DNA of 64,000 nt, taken from SYOC01 sp964441775 (GTDB lineage Bacteria > Desulfobacterota > Binatia > Bin18). Shown in pieces: positions 8,189-16,845 of the stretch. Position 1 is the first letter of the stretch; each line of letters starts with the position of its first letter. The translations under genes and the position numbers were made by a program. Location: NCBI GenBank assembly GCA_964441775.1, contig CAYTVL010000027.1, positions 16,251-80,250 of the forward strand, given 5' to 3'. A model generated the notes under the pieces. The model searched no databases. It saw only the letters and a list, made by a program, of their open reading frames with translations, and had not been told where the DNA came from.

Positions 8189-11100
8189 TCAGCGTCGAAG
8201 GGTATTGTGGTTCTCTCTTGCCCATTCCATCAGGCGCGAGACAAGCGATCGCCATTGAAACAACATCTTCGGATAACCGCTGAACTCTTCCGATAGCAAC
8301 AACTGCTGCAGCTCGGCCTTCAATCGGTTTTGTGCAGGAATCGAATTCCAGAACCCCACCGTTCGCACTTCTTGTGAGATGAGGTTGAAGAGGTGCTGGG
8401 TCAGATTCACACTTTGCGCGATTTCATCTTCGTTGAGTTCGCGACCCTCGAACAGCTCGGCTTTCAGCAGACGAAAGATCGGCATCTGCTTCTTTCGGTC
8501 TAAGCCATAGGTTTGCTCTTTCTCTTTGGCTAGAATCCGCTGACGTAACTTTTCCAACTCGTCATAGATCCGATTCCAATTAGCACGAAACTCCTGGAGA
8601 ATCCGTTCCAGCTCAGTAGCAAAGGACGAAAATAACTCAGGGTCTTCATCGATATTCAGGTCAATAAAGTGACGGATGGCGTGCTCGACTTCCGCCGCCT
8701 TGGTTTTGCTGCGTTTGCGGATGTAGATATCTCTCTCGAACTCGGGATCGAGGATAGAGATCAGCGCCACTTTCTGGCTGACGCCTTTTGATTTCAGAAA
8801 CTCATCAGTAATGGCCCGCAGCTTGGCTGGAATACCTCGCATGCTGAGACGCGCATCGCGGAAATGCTTTTGCGCCAGTTCGTTGATCTGACAGAAGCTC
8901 TGGTAGTCTTGAAAATAATCCAAGGCCTCTTTGCGCGGCAGGACGAGATTGAAAGCCCGCGTCAGCTTCTTAAACTTGACGAGGTAAGCAAAGCGGATGT
9001 CTTCGTCGTAGAAGAGATCAAAGAAAGCATCCGGATCAGAGAAGTCGTGTAGCCCATGCTGCTTGAGCAGGGCCCATATCTCGCGGTGCGCTTGAATCAG
9101 TTCATTGACATCGTTGTCTGCAGTTTGCAGAGTATCAATGATTTCTTGCTGCTCCCGCTCGTCGTAATTCGCCAGCGCCCGCTTGATATGGTGACCAACA
9201 CCAACATAATCGACGACGAAGCCTTTTTCCTTATCTTCATCACCAACACGATTCACGCGTGCGATAGTCTGCAGCAGGTTATGATCGGTGACGACCTTAT
9301 CGAGATACAGAACCTGTTCGATCGGCGCGTCGAAGCCGGTCAACAGCATGTTGTTGACGATGATGACGCCGACCCGACCGCTGTAGGCTTCCTCTCCTTC
9401 TTTCTCTTCCGCGTCGAACGACAGCTTAAACCTGCGGATTGCCTTCTTGTGATACGCCTCGTCGGTAAAGGCTTTGATATGCGGCTTATCGTTGTGGTCG
9501 CCGGAGATGATCACTGCGGTCTCCACTACCCGTAAGCGGTCCACATCAATACACAGCGGATTACGCTTTTCCAGTTCCGCAACTTTCGCCCGCAATGCGT
9601 CATCGAGACACGCTTTGTAACGCACGGCTGCTTCTCGCGAGGTCGCGACCACCTGTGCTTTGAATCCACCGGGGAACACGTGTTCGACATAATGATTCAC
9701 CATGTCAGCCGCTTTCGCACGGATCGTCTCGATTGCTTCCAGGTAAGCGTCACGCGAGCCGTAGCCAAGGATTTGCAACCGCTCGATCAAGTTGTAGTCG
9801 CTGAAGACATCTTCGAAGCGTTGATCCAGGCCTGGCTTGTCCGACGTTTCCGCATCGTGAGTGCGGCCTTCATAGACAATCTCCAGCGTAGTGCCGTCGT
9901 CGATGGACTGCCGCATCGTATACTTGTCAATGTAGTCGCCAAAGGTTTTCTCAGTCTTATCGATCGGGGTGCCGGAGTAGGCAATACGCGCGGCGTTGGG
10001 CAGAGCGCGGTCGAGGTTAGCGCCGAGCAGTTGATACTGCGTACGGTGCGCTTCGTCGATCATCAATAAAATGTGCGGGCTGGGGTTCAGCTCGGGAAAA
10101 ATCTCTTGCAGGTCCCGCTCCTGGAATTTCTGCATCATCGCCATGACCAAGTCTGGTGAGTCGTTGCGAATCAACTCTTTCAGTTTGGCGATGCTATCAG
10201 CCAGTTTCACCGTCTGGCCGATGCTCTGGCTCGTGTTGGAAAGCTGATCTTGCAACTGGGTGCGGTCGGTGACAAACACCACTTTCCAATCACTCAGCGC
10301 GATCTGTCGCCGCATCTCGCGCACCATAAACATCATAGTCAGCGACTTACCGGAGCCCTGCGTGTGCCAGATGATGCCGCTCCGTTCGCGGCGGTTCTTG
10401 CCTTCCAGCAAACGTTTCACTGCGAGTTTCACGGCGCGGAACTGTTGGTAGCGGCCTACCACTTTGATGGCGTTGCCCTTGTCGTTCGTGCTGAAGATCG
10501 TGAACGAGCGAATCAGGTCGAGCAAATTCTCCTTCGCGCACATGCCCGCCGCTAGACGCTGTTGGTCGTTCGGAACCGTACCGTCGTGCGGCAGGTCATC
10601 AAGCGTGAGTGGGTAGGGATCAGTCCAGCGGAAGAAATGCTTTTCGATGTGTGTCGTGATTGTGCCGAATTTCGCTTGCTGTCGGCAGGTGGCCACCAGG
10701 AACTGGTTGAAGTAAAACAGTTCTGCATCGCCTTCGGGTCCTTCGTCGCGCTGCTGGCTATAGCGCAGCAACTGGTCAATTGCCTCGCCGATCGGTTCCT
10801 TTGCTTTGGGTGATTTGCATTCGATCACGACCACAGGCAAGCCGTTTAAGAACAGCACGACATCCGGCACGATGTGGTGCTCTGTCCCTGGGATTTTCAC
10901 TTTGAATTGAGAAATGGCGATGAACGAATTGTTTGCCCGATTGTGAAAATCGATGAAACGCACCGTTGGACTTTGCTCGCCGGTCTCATGATTGACAGAG
11001 ACGGTGGTGTTCTCCAGCAGATATTGCAGTACTTGGCGGTTGTTTTCGATGAGGTTCTTTTGGGGAAAGGTCGTGATGCGACGAACCACCTCCGCTGCTT

Positions 11101-11326
11101 GATCGTCTCGCAGGAACGGGTTGATTTTGTGGAGCGCCTCTTCCAGTTTGGGCTGTAACCCCACCTGGCCGAAATGCGCGCGAAAGCTTTGTTGCGGCTC
11201 TTGCTGCTGCTCCAAACGGATGACCGTCCAGCCCAGGTCTGCAAGCTGTTGCAACAGGGGCTCCTCGACGTGGGTTTTCTCATCAAGTCGCAGCGCCGCG
11301 TTGCGTTTGTCGTTGGAGAGGATCAT
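8189..11326 (-). CDS. hsdR: Type I restriction endonuclease subunit R
   Basis: This is a 1,045-residue motor and nuclease subunit. The PD-(D/E)xK nuclease is near residues 155-175 (VPDVVLF then VVVIECKSP). Walker A HTQGSGKSLTM is near 335, the DEAH box IDEAHRTQ near 430, motif III AYSGTP near 455, and motif VI QTIARVNRVG near 695, followed by the long helical C-terminus. It cleaves DNA lacking the methylation pattern set by HsdM/HsdS. The start overlaps the PIN toxin stop by four bases (ATGA), so its translation is probably coupled to the toxin gene. All motifs look intact, unlike hsdS. Confidence 0.95.
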   Translation of the reverse strand: MILSNDKRNAALRLDEKTHVEEPLLQQLADLGWTVIRLEQQQEPQQSFRAHFGQVGLQPKLEEALHKINPFLRDDQAAEVVRRITTFPQKNLIENNRQVLQYLLENTTVSVNHETGEQSPTVRFIDFHNRANNSFIAISQFKVKIPGTEHHIVPDVVLFLNGLPVVVIECKSPKAKEPIGEAIDQLLRYSQQRDEGPEGDAELFYFNQFLVATCRQQAKFGTITTHIEKHFFRWTDPYPLTLDDLPHDGTVPNDQQRLAAGMCAKENLLDLIRSFTIFSTNDKGNAIKVVGRYQQFRAVKLAVKRLLEGKNRRERSGIIWHTQGSGKSLTMMFMVREMRRQIALSDWKVVFVTDRTQLQDQLSNTSQSIGQTVKLADSIAKLKELIRNDSPDLVMAMMQKFQERDLQEIFPELNPSPHILLMIDEAHRTQYQLLGANLDRALPNAARIAYSGTPIDKTEKTFGDYIDKYTMRQSIDDGTTLEIVYEGRTHDAETSDKPGLDQRFEDVFSDYNLIERLQILGYGSRDAYLEAIETIRAKAADMVNHYVEHVFPGGFKAQVVATSREAAVRYKACLDDALRAKVAELEKRNPLCIDVDRLRVVETAVIISGDHNDKPHIKAFTDEAYHKKAIRRFKLSFDAEEKEGEEAYSGRVGVIIVNNMLLTGFDAPIEQVLYLDKVVTDHNLLQTIARVNRVGDEDKEKGFVVDYVGVGHHIKRALANYDEREQQEIIDTLQTADNDVNELIQAHREIWALLKQHGLHDFSDPDAFFDLFYDEDIRFAYLVKFKKLTRAFNLVLPRKEALDYFQDYQSFCQINELAQKHFRDARLSMRGIPAKLRAITDEFLKSKGVSQKVALISILDPEFERDIYIRKRSKTKAAEVEHAIRHFIDLNIDEDPELFSSFATELERILQEFRANWNRIYDELEKLRQRILAKEKEQTYGLDRKKQMPIFRLLKAELFEGRELNEDEIAQSVNLTQHLFNLISQEVRTVGFWNSIPAQNRLKAELQQLLLSEEFSGYPKMLFQWRSLVSRLMEWARENHNTLRR

Positions 11327-11724
11327 GTTGAGGCGACCTGTTTGAGAAACTTCGCCGGAGACAAGGCCGGCACCGGGGAACCACGATAGTCACGTTCGTT
11401 ACGCGTAACTATCCACTGGGCGCGAAAGGCCAGGGCTGCAGCCGCTTGTAGGGCGTCTTCGATATCTGACATAGGAAAACGTAATGCCTGCGTAGCATCG
11501 GAAGAGCCAACACTGGGCACTTCAACATAACTGAGCAGGTCTTGCAGAAAACCACGGACATTCCCAGATACGAGGTATGCCAGATTTGATAAAGAATGCC
11601 AGGCAACTGACGCCTCACCTGAATTGTCTCGCGCCCATTTCAGCACTTGCTTACTGTCGGCAAAGAAGGGCTCCCGGCCAAGGGCAAAGTCTAACAACAC
11701 GTTGGTGTCAATCAGTATCCGCAT
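11323..11724 (-). CDS. PIN-domain toxin (VapC-like ribonuclease)
   Basis: This is a 133-residue PIN ribonuclease. It starts MRILIDTNVLLD with the first catalytic Asp, has PMSDIEDALQAAAA with the middle acidic pair, and TRNERDYRGSPVPALSP, the classic C-terminal PIN motif. The start at 11724 is chosen because the frame upstream of it lacks family resemblance; the antitoxin gene overlaps this start by 17 bases. PIN toxins cut tRNA or mRNA when freed from the antitoxin. The stop codon overlaps the hsdR start, placing a toxin-antitoxin module inside the RM operon. Confidence 0.88.
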   Translation of the reverse strand: MRILIDTNVLLDFALGREPFFADSKQVLKWARDNSGEASVAWHSLSNLAYLVSGNVRGFLQDLLSYVEVPSVGSSDATQALRFPMSDIEDALQAAAALAFRAQWIVTRNERDYRGSPVPALSPAKFLKQVAST

Positions 11725-11968
11725 GATCGGCCAGTCCGTACTTCCTCCACAGATGTTCGCGACGCGGATCATGAACGTCACGTGGTACAAGCTTGAGTTT
11801 GCCGGCCCACTTCTCCACGAGATCCTCTGGCTCTCTACCGGAGGGGTGCGTGATGTGATTCAGCAAATCCTCGACCAGTTGCGAGACACTAGTCTGTCGT
11901 TGATGCGCGATCTGTCTTGCCTTGCGGACTACCTTCGGGTCGATGGTTAAACTAACACGCTGTTTCAT
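11708..11968 (-). CDS. Antitoxin of PIN module, RHH-type (DUF6364-like)
   Basis: This is an 86-residue protein whose N-terminus (MKQRVSLTIDPKVVRKARQIA) forms a basic beta strand then a helix. Next comes a second helix SVSQLVEDLLNHI, the ribbon-helix-helix pattern of DUF6364-type antitoxins. The C-terminal ~45 residues (VEKWAGKLKL...YGLADHADTD) would wrap the toxin. It overlaps the PIN gene by 17 bases in the usual antitoxin-first order. Such proteins repress their own promoter, so this could influence hsdR expression. Confidence 0.8.
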   Translation of the reverse strand: MKQRVSLTIDPKVVRKARQIAHQRQTSVSQLVEDLLNHITHPSGREPEDLVEKWAGKLKLVPRDVHDPRREHLWRKYGLADHADTD

Positions 11969-12031
11969 GGACGTATTGTCTCGGAGTGTAGGGCCGTTGT
12001 CAAAGGTTGATCGTAGGAAGAGTGCTTATTC

Positions 12032-12444
12032 TTACAGCTTGTCAGCAGGAGGGATCGTATGACCTCGCCAGCGCAGCAGTGCAGCGGCATGGGCTTTTCG
12101 CAGCATTAAACGATCGACTTCGGTCCTCAGACGCGTGAGTTCAGCGCGTTCGGTTTCCGTCAATTGGTTGTTGGCGTTTTTGTCCAGCAATTCTTGCAGC
12201 CGCACGGTATCCGTCTCCGTTCGGCAGCTCCGTGCGGTGCGCCACAATGCCTCATCATTCAAGCGATCGAGAGCGGCGAGATCAGCCTGAAACGCAACCG
12301 GCGCATCTTCCCAGTTTGGCGGACTTCCACCTGCACGGCGTGGAGCAGCACATCAGTTAGCGATTGCTGCGTTGCTTTAGCCGTCTGTTTGAGTCGCAGG
12401 TATAAAGCTTCCGGTAAGGGCAACGTGACGTCTTGGGTATTCAT
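12032..12444 (-). pseudogene. Small RHH-like protein gene broken by a -1 frameshift
   Basis: Two frames together form one ~136-residue protein. Frame one starts at 12444 (MNTQDVTLPLPEALYLRLKQTAK) and runs to HAVQV. The sequence then continues sensibly in the other frame as GSPPNWEDAPVAFQADL and on to ALLRWRGHTIPPADKL, ending at 12032. The shift maps to about 12326-12330, where one G (C on the plus strand) appears to be missing. I recognise the joined protein as a recurrent small family with an RHH-like N-terminus and a C-terminal LTETERAELTRLRTE helix. Its function is unknown. It may be truly broken or an assembly error. Confidence 0.7.
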
Positions 12445-12519
12445 ACGTTACCTTCTCTTTCTCAAGTTTGGTTTCTTCTGAATACAAGTATTATCCTAAA
12501 CCACTCGCGAATCTATCAA

Positions 12520-13999
12520 TTAATCACCAGCCAGCAGCGGCTCGACCGACACCTTGCCGGTCAGCAAGTCTTGCATGAGGCCGGTTTTCAGAGAGCGAAG
12601 TTTCACAAGTTGATCTAAATTCTCCACGATCAGTCGGTCCATTGTGTCCAAGCGAACCTCTATTATTTCTTGCTCTGCATAGGATGGAACTCCAATCCCT
12701 ATGCTCTCGATTGTCCACATATCAAGTTTTTTTGTCCCATGAGTCGCTTCGGAAGTGAGTCCTAAGAAGAGTTTCTCTTTGGCCCTGAACCAGTGCGCAA
12801 GGAAACGTTGTCTTAGGACTACGGGACAAAACTCCTCCAGTCTGGCAAACCGTCAACGTGTCATTGCGAGGGGAGCGAAGCAATCTTTGCTTTAGGTTTT
12901 CGATTCTTGCGAGATTGCTTCGTCGTCTACGACTCCTCGCAATGACAGGCTCCTTGATTTCCGTTCGTGGGTTTTGTCTCAAAGTCCTTAAGCAACTCTT
13001 CCCTTTGATGGCCTTGAGATCCTGATTAAAAGCGAGCGGTCGAGTAGAGATGCACACTGGGAAAGAGTGCGCCAAGGCCATGCCGCGAACAAGAATGAAA
13101 ATTGTTCTTGCCGGCATCACGCGCGAGCCTGTCGAAGCAGCTTCTGGTGTAACATGTTCACTGGTATCAATAACTTCAAAAGACTTCATGTCTTTGGCGC
13201 TTAGAAAGGGGATAGACCCGTTCCACCAATCGATGCGGTTTCTTGCAGGGGTGCCGCCACTAAAGAAGTCACAAACTGAGCTAAGGGTGGCTATTTGCCA
13301 TCCCTCCGGTATTTGCCCCAATGGTGACATCTTAAACTTATGCGTGCTGGGGTCGCGAAGCTGGCCATGTTCGTCGATACCGCGAGTGAGGAGGTCGTGC
13401 ATCAGGCCCGTTTTGATGTGCTGGTATTTGGCAATGAGGGCTTCGGTTTGGTCGATGTCACGATCAACTGTCGCAAAGAGTCTGGCCAAAGCCCTTTGCT
13501 GAGGCATTGGTGGGATACGAACTGGTGCATGCAGCAGAGCTTCGTTAGCAAAGTTGACTTGTGATTCCGCCATGCCAGTCGTACGATCATTAAGGAATTT
13601 CTGCGGCTCGGGTTGCGCTAGTGCAATGCTCAGAATTTCTGGAAGAATTTCATCCTTCTTCAGACGAAGTGCGATCATCTTACCAGAGACGATGAGATTC
13701 CGAGGTTCCGTCGTAACGTAAACCACTACCCCGACCCGTTCCCGTGGTCCTGCTTTAGTCACCAAAACGTCACCACGTCGCACCTCGAGCTGGCTCTTAC
13801 CCCAGTATGCTTTAGGAAGAACTTTGTGGGCCTTCTCATCCCATCCCGCCCAAGTAATTGCCGTAGTCTTCAGGACTCCCCATTCCTCAAGATCGGCAAC
13901 TGGCCGTTCTTCACAGTCAGGACTTGGTCCAGAGAAGTGATGCTCAATTAGCTTTGCGACAGTAGTGCTTCTCCAAGCACTAGATGCATTACTTCGCAT
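12520..13999 (-). pseudogene. hsdS: Type I specificity subunit hsdS, interrupted by an inverted-repeat element
   Basis: HsdS recognises the DNA target for the type I enzyme. The first recognition domain, central conserved helix (DVDRDIDQTEALIAKYQ) and start of the second recognition domain are intact from 13999 to about 12988 (~337 residues). The frame then enters a 172-bp element and stops at 12722. On the far side the protein resumes in another frame: LRQRFLAHWFRAKE, then EATHGTKKLDM and a C-terminal LKTGLMQDLLTGKV. Deleting 12816-12990 joins the two parts in frame into 434 residues, a normal HsdS length. The start at 13999 overlaps the hsdM stop by 11 bases. Confidence 0.9.
12816..12987. 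mobile_element. 172-bp MITE-like inverted-repeat element inside hsdS
   Basis: The left end is GGACTACGGGACAAAAC (12816-12832). The right end, read on the minus strand, is GGACTTTGAGACAAAAC (12971-12987), giving a 17-bp inverted repeat with 14 matches. TTA flanks both sides (12813-12815 and 12988-12990), a 3-bp target duplication. Inside is a second large palindrome: TGTCATTGCGAG at 12859-12870 mirrored at 12936-12947, with the GAAGCAATC/GATTGCTTC arms of a repeat widely seen between genes in bacterial genomes. No transposase is encoded, so it would need to be moved in trans. Confidence 0.85.
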
Positions 14000-16742
14000 A
14001 GCCAAGCTTCGACAAAAAGGATTGTAACCATTCACTCACTGTTGCCTTTTCGCTTTCAATGTTCGCAGCACAAACAAAGTACTTCTCCCAAAGATTCTCA
14101 AAAACATTCAACAGCCCATGCTTTTCTGCATTCAAATAACGATTCATCTGCTCAGCCACGAGATCATGGTGCTTTTGTAAAATTAGGGCTTTGGCCTCTG
14201 GTTCGGTGATCATGCCGCCGATGGAAGCGGTGAGTCGTCGGATCGTCTCGATGCGGCGCTCTAGTGTAACAATGTCGCTGCGCAGCCGTTTGGCTTTGGC
14301 CGTTGCTTCCGGGCCGAGCGCGGCGAGTTCTTTTTCGGCTTGCTCCTGCAAGCGATGCACTTCCCAGGTTTCCTCTTCAGGTCCGAACTTTTTCAGCGCG
14401 AGCTTTACTTCCAGGTCATACTGGCGTTGGTCGAGTTTCTTCTTCAGCTCTCGGAGCGTGTCTTCGGTCTCTTTGAGGGTATCCAGGGCTTCCTGCAGAC
14501 GCGGTAGCTCGGTCGCCTTCCCATTCTTCAGATCCTTGATCGCCGCCGTGAGTTCCTTGCGCATCAAGGCAGCGGTGATGCTTTCATCTTCCTCGGCTTC
14601 GTATTCAAGCAACGCCTGCGCGGCTTCCACGGCTTCGGCCAGGGCAGATTCCTTCTCACCGATAGCAGCTTCCAGATCTGCAATCTCCTTGGCCTCTTTC
14701 TGGAAAAATGTCTCAATCAGGTACCGATCGGGAATGAGCGCCGGACTCCAGCCGTTGGTCATGATGGTCTTGAGATCGTATTTGATGCCGTCCCACCAGT
14801 TCACGAACACGCCAGCGACTTGGAACTCACCGAGCACCCCGATGGGTACGAGCTGCTGCTTCAGTGAGTCGATGAGCGTACGACGAACCTCGGGCAAGTA
14901 ACGACCCCCGAGCGTCAGAAATGAGCCAAATCCCTCACGCGATAAGAACGCCGCTTCTTGGTTGCTGATCTCAGTCCCATCTTCCGTGGTAGATGCAGGT
15001 GAAGGCGTGGGAGCCAACTTGGCAAAATCTGCTTGCGCTTTGCTCCACCATGCGGCCAGATGCGCGTTCATTTCGTCGAGCGTGCATCGTACGTTCGGGT
15101 CGTTATCTACCAGCGCCTTCAGCGCTTCTTTGCCGTTGACCTCGGGCTTAAAGTCGTAATAGCACTCGTCGCGCTCTTGCAACACCAGTTCTGGGCGCAC
15201 GCCAAATTTTTGCAGGAGCGACTCCTTGGCGGCAACTTCGACTTTGGGCACGCCGCCGAGCAGATGAGCACGCACGTCCTCCGGTTCCGGCTCGGGCGTG
15301 TTGTCCACATAGCGGCGAATGTTCAGATTCCAATCGTTGCGTTCGATTTCGTCCAGGCTCACCAGCCGTGAGTATTTTGGAACCTCCAGTTTGTGGGTGA
15401 ACACGTGGTCGATTTTCTCGATGTCTTCGGGTCGCAGACTATTCTGATTTTTGCCCTCGGCGAATTCAGCGTCGGCATTGATGAAGAAGACTTTATCGTA
15501 TAATTCGTCCGGCTTGCTTTTGTTGAGCACAAGGATGGAAGCGGGAATGCCGGTGCCGTAAAACAACTTGGGCGGCAGACCAATAATCGCCTCAATGACG
15601 CCGCCGTTGTCGCTGAGCATACCCTTGCGGATCTCCTTCTCTTTGCCGCCACGAAAGAGCACCCCGTGCGGCATAACCACCGCGGCGCGCCCCGTGGGTT
15701 TGAGACTCGCCAGCATGTGTTGCACGAACATGAGGTCGGCCTTCTTGCCGGTCTCCGGCGCTAACCCGTACTTGAAGCGTTCCTGGCGGTGACAACGAGT
15801 GAGGGTGTAATTCTGTGAGAAAGGCGGATTGGCCAGCACACGGTCGAACTGGCGGAGTTGACCGTGTTGCACATTGAGCGGTTCCTCCAGCGTATCGCCA
15901 AACTCAATGTGCGAGTTGGTGAGGTTATGGAGGATGAGGTTCATCTTGCAGATAGAGACAACCCCACCGTCATTTTCTTGTCCGTGTAGTTCGAGATTAT
16001 CGCCATCGCCGCCCTGTTCGCCCACCCAAGCACTAGACTGGATAAGCATACCGCCAGAGCCGGCGGTGGGATCATAAATGCTGGTCCCTTCACCGGGCTT
16101 CACCAGTTGCACCATCAGACGCACGACCTGGCCAGGCGTATAGAACTGACCGCCCTTCTTTCCGGCGCTATCGGCAAAGAATTTGATAAGATACTCGTAT
16201 GCGGCGCCGAGCAGATCGGGGAACTCGAAATTGTCGTTGACCAATACGAAGCCAGGCTGGTTAAAATGATCAACGAGATCTTTGAGATCCGCGTCCCTGA
16301 CTTTGCGTCTGCCGTTAATCTCCTCGTTGAAGTTGACGTGTTTGAGCACACCGCTCAGCGGCTCATTCTCATCCTCCAACGCGGCCAGCGCCTTGTTCAG
16401 CATCTGACCGATATTCTGGTGGAGGTTCTTGATCGCCGGCTGGGGCTGGCCATTTTCGTCGATAAAGCCTTCGTGCCAGCGGACGCGTGGCGGCACGAAA
16501 AAGGTGTCGCCATAGGTGATCTTTTCTTCCAGCAATTTTTCGATTTCGGTCGATGGCAGGTGCTTGAACTTCCGCCGCAACTGCTCGCACTTCTCGTCAA
16601 ATACATCTGACATGCGCTTCAGGAACAGCATGCCGAAGATGTATTCCTTGTACTCGGAGGCGTCCATCTTGCCGCGCAGGATGTCCGCCGCTTTCATCAA
16701 GAAGCTTTCGAGTTGTGAGAGAGTGATTTTGTTTTTGAGCAT
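13989..16742 (-). CDS. hsdM: Type I DNA methyltransferase subunit M (long form)
   Basis: This is a 917-residue N6-adenine methyltransferase. The N-terminal helical HsdM_N domain covers ~1-160. GGQFYTPGQVVRLM precedes SAM motif I DPTAGSGGM near residue 220, and catalytic motif IV NPPF lies near 305. The C-terminal ~350 residues are an added helical, coiled-coil-rich region dense in Glu and Lys, making this longer than classical ~500-residue HsdM. HsdM with HsdS marks host DNA and forms the core of the restriction complex. It is the first gene of the minus-strand RM operon, and hsdS overlaps its end by 11 bases. Confidence 0.93.
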   Translation of the reverse strand: MLKNKITLSQLESFLMKAADILRGKMDASEYKEYIFGMLFLKRMSDVFDEKCEQLRRKFKHLPSTEIEKLLEEKITYGDTFFVPPRVRWHEGFIDENGQPQPAIKNLHQNIGQMLNKALAALEDENEPLSGVLKHVNFNEEINGRRKVRDADLKDLVDHFNQPGFVLVNDNFEFPDLLGAAYEYLIKFFADSAGKKGGQFYTPGQVVRLMVQLVKPGEGTSIYDPTAGSGGMLIQSSAWVGEQGGDGDNLELHGQENDGGVVSICKMNLILHNLTNSHIEFGDTLEEPLNVQHGQLRQFDRVLANPPFSQNYTLTRCHRQERFKYGLAPETGKKADLMFVQHMLASLKPTGRAAVVMPHGVLFRGGKEKEIRKGMLSDNGGVIEAIIGLPPKLFYGTGIPASILVLNKSKPDELYDKVFFINADAEFAEGKNQNSLRPEDIEKIDHVFTHKLEVPKYSRLVSLDEIERNDWNLNIRRYVDNTPEPEPEDVRAHLLGGVPKVEVAAKESLLQKFGVRPELVLQERDECYYDFKPEVNGKEALKALVDNDPNVRCTLDEMNAHLAAWWSKAQADFAKLAPTPSPASTTEDGTEISNQEAAFLSREGFGSFLTLGGRYLPEVRRTLIDSLKQQLVPIGVLGEFQVAGVFVNWWDGIKYDLKTIMTNGWSPALIPDRYLIETFFQKEAKEIADLEAAIGEKESALAEAVEAAQALLEYEAEEDESITAALMRKELTAAIKDLKNGKATELPRLQEALDTLKETEDTLRELKKKLDQRQYDLEVKLALKKFGPEEETWEVHRLQEQAEKELAALGPEATAKAKRLRSDIVTLERRIETIRRLTASIGGMITEPEAKALILQKHHDLVAEQMNRYLNAEKHGLLNVFENLWEKYFVCAANIESEKATVSEWLQSFLSKLGYAK

Positions 16743-16845
16743 TCAACCGTACTTTAGTTTTTCTTTTCGTCGGCAGCCAACACACCGCATTCATCCGGCT
16801 GGAGCGAACTGAGCCCCGGCCGGCCTTGTCTAGTGTTCGCCTGAA

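Noticed and set aside
12728..12831. Possible separate small element with TTTTGTCCC/GGGACAAAA ends
   Set aside because: Most of this stretch (12728-12815) reads as genuine HsdS once the 172-bp element is removed, so the left repeat is a chance match.
14191..14901. A Ser/Arg-rich 236-codon plus-strand frame
   Set aside because: It is the antisense shadow of the hsdM coiled-coil region; its composition is biased as expected for such shadows.
8189..16742. hsdS interruption as phase-variable inversion
   Set aside because: There is no second hsdS fragment, recombinase gene or recombination site nearby; the insertion model explains the data fully.
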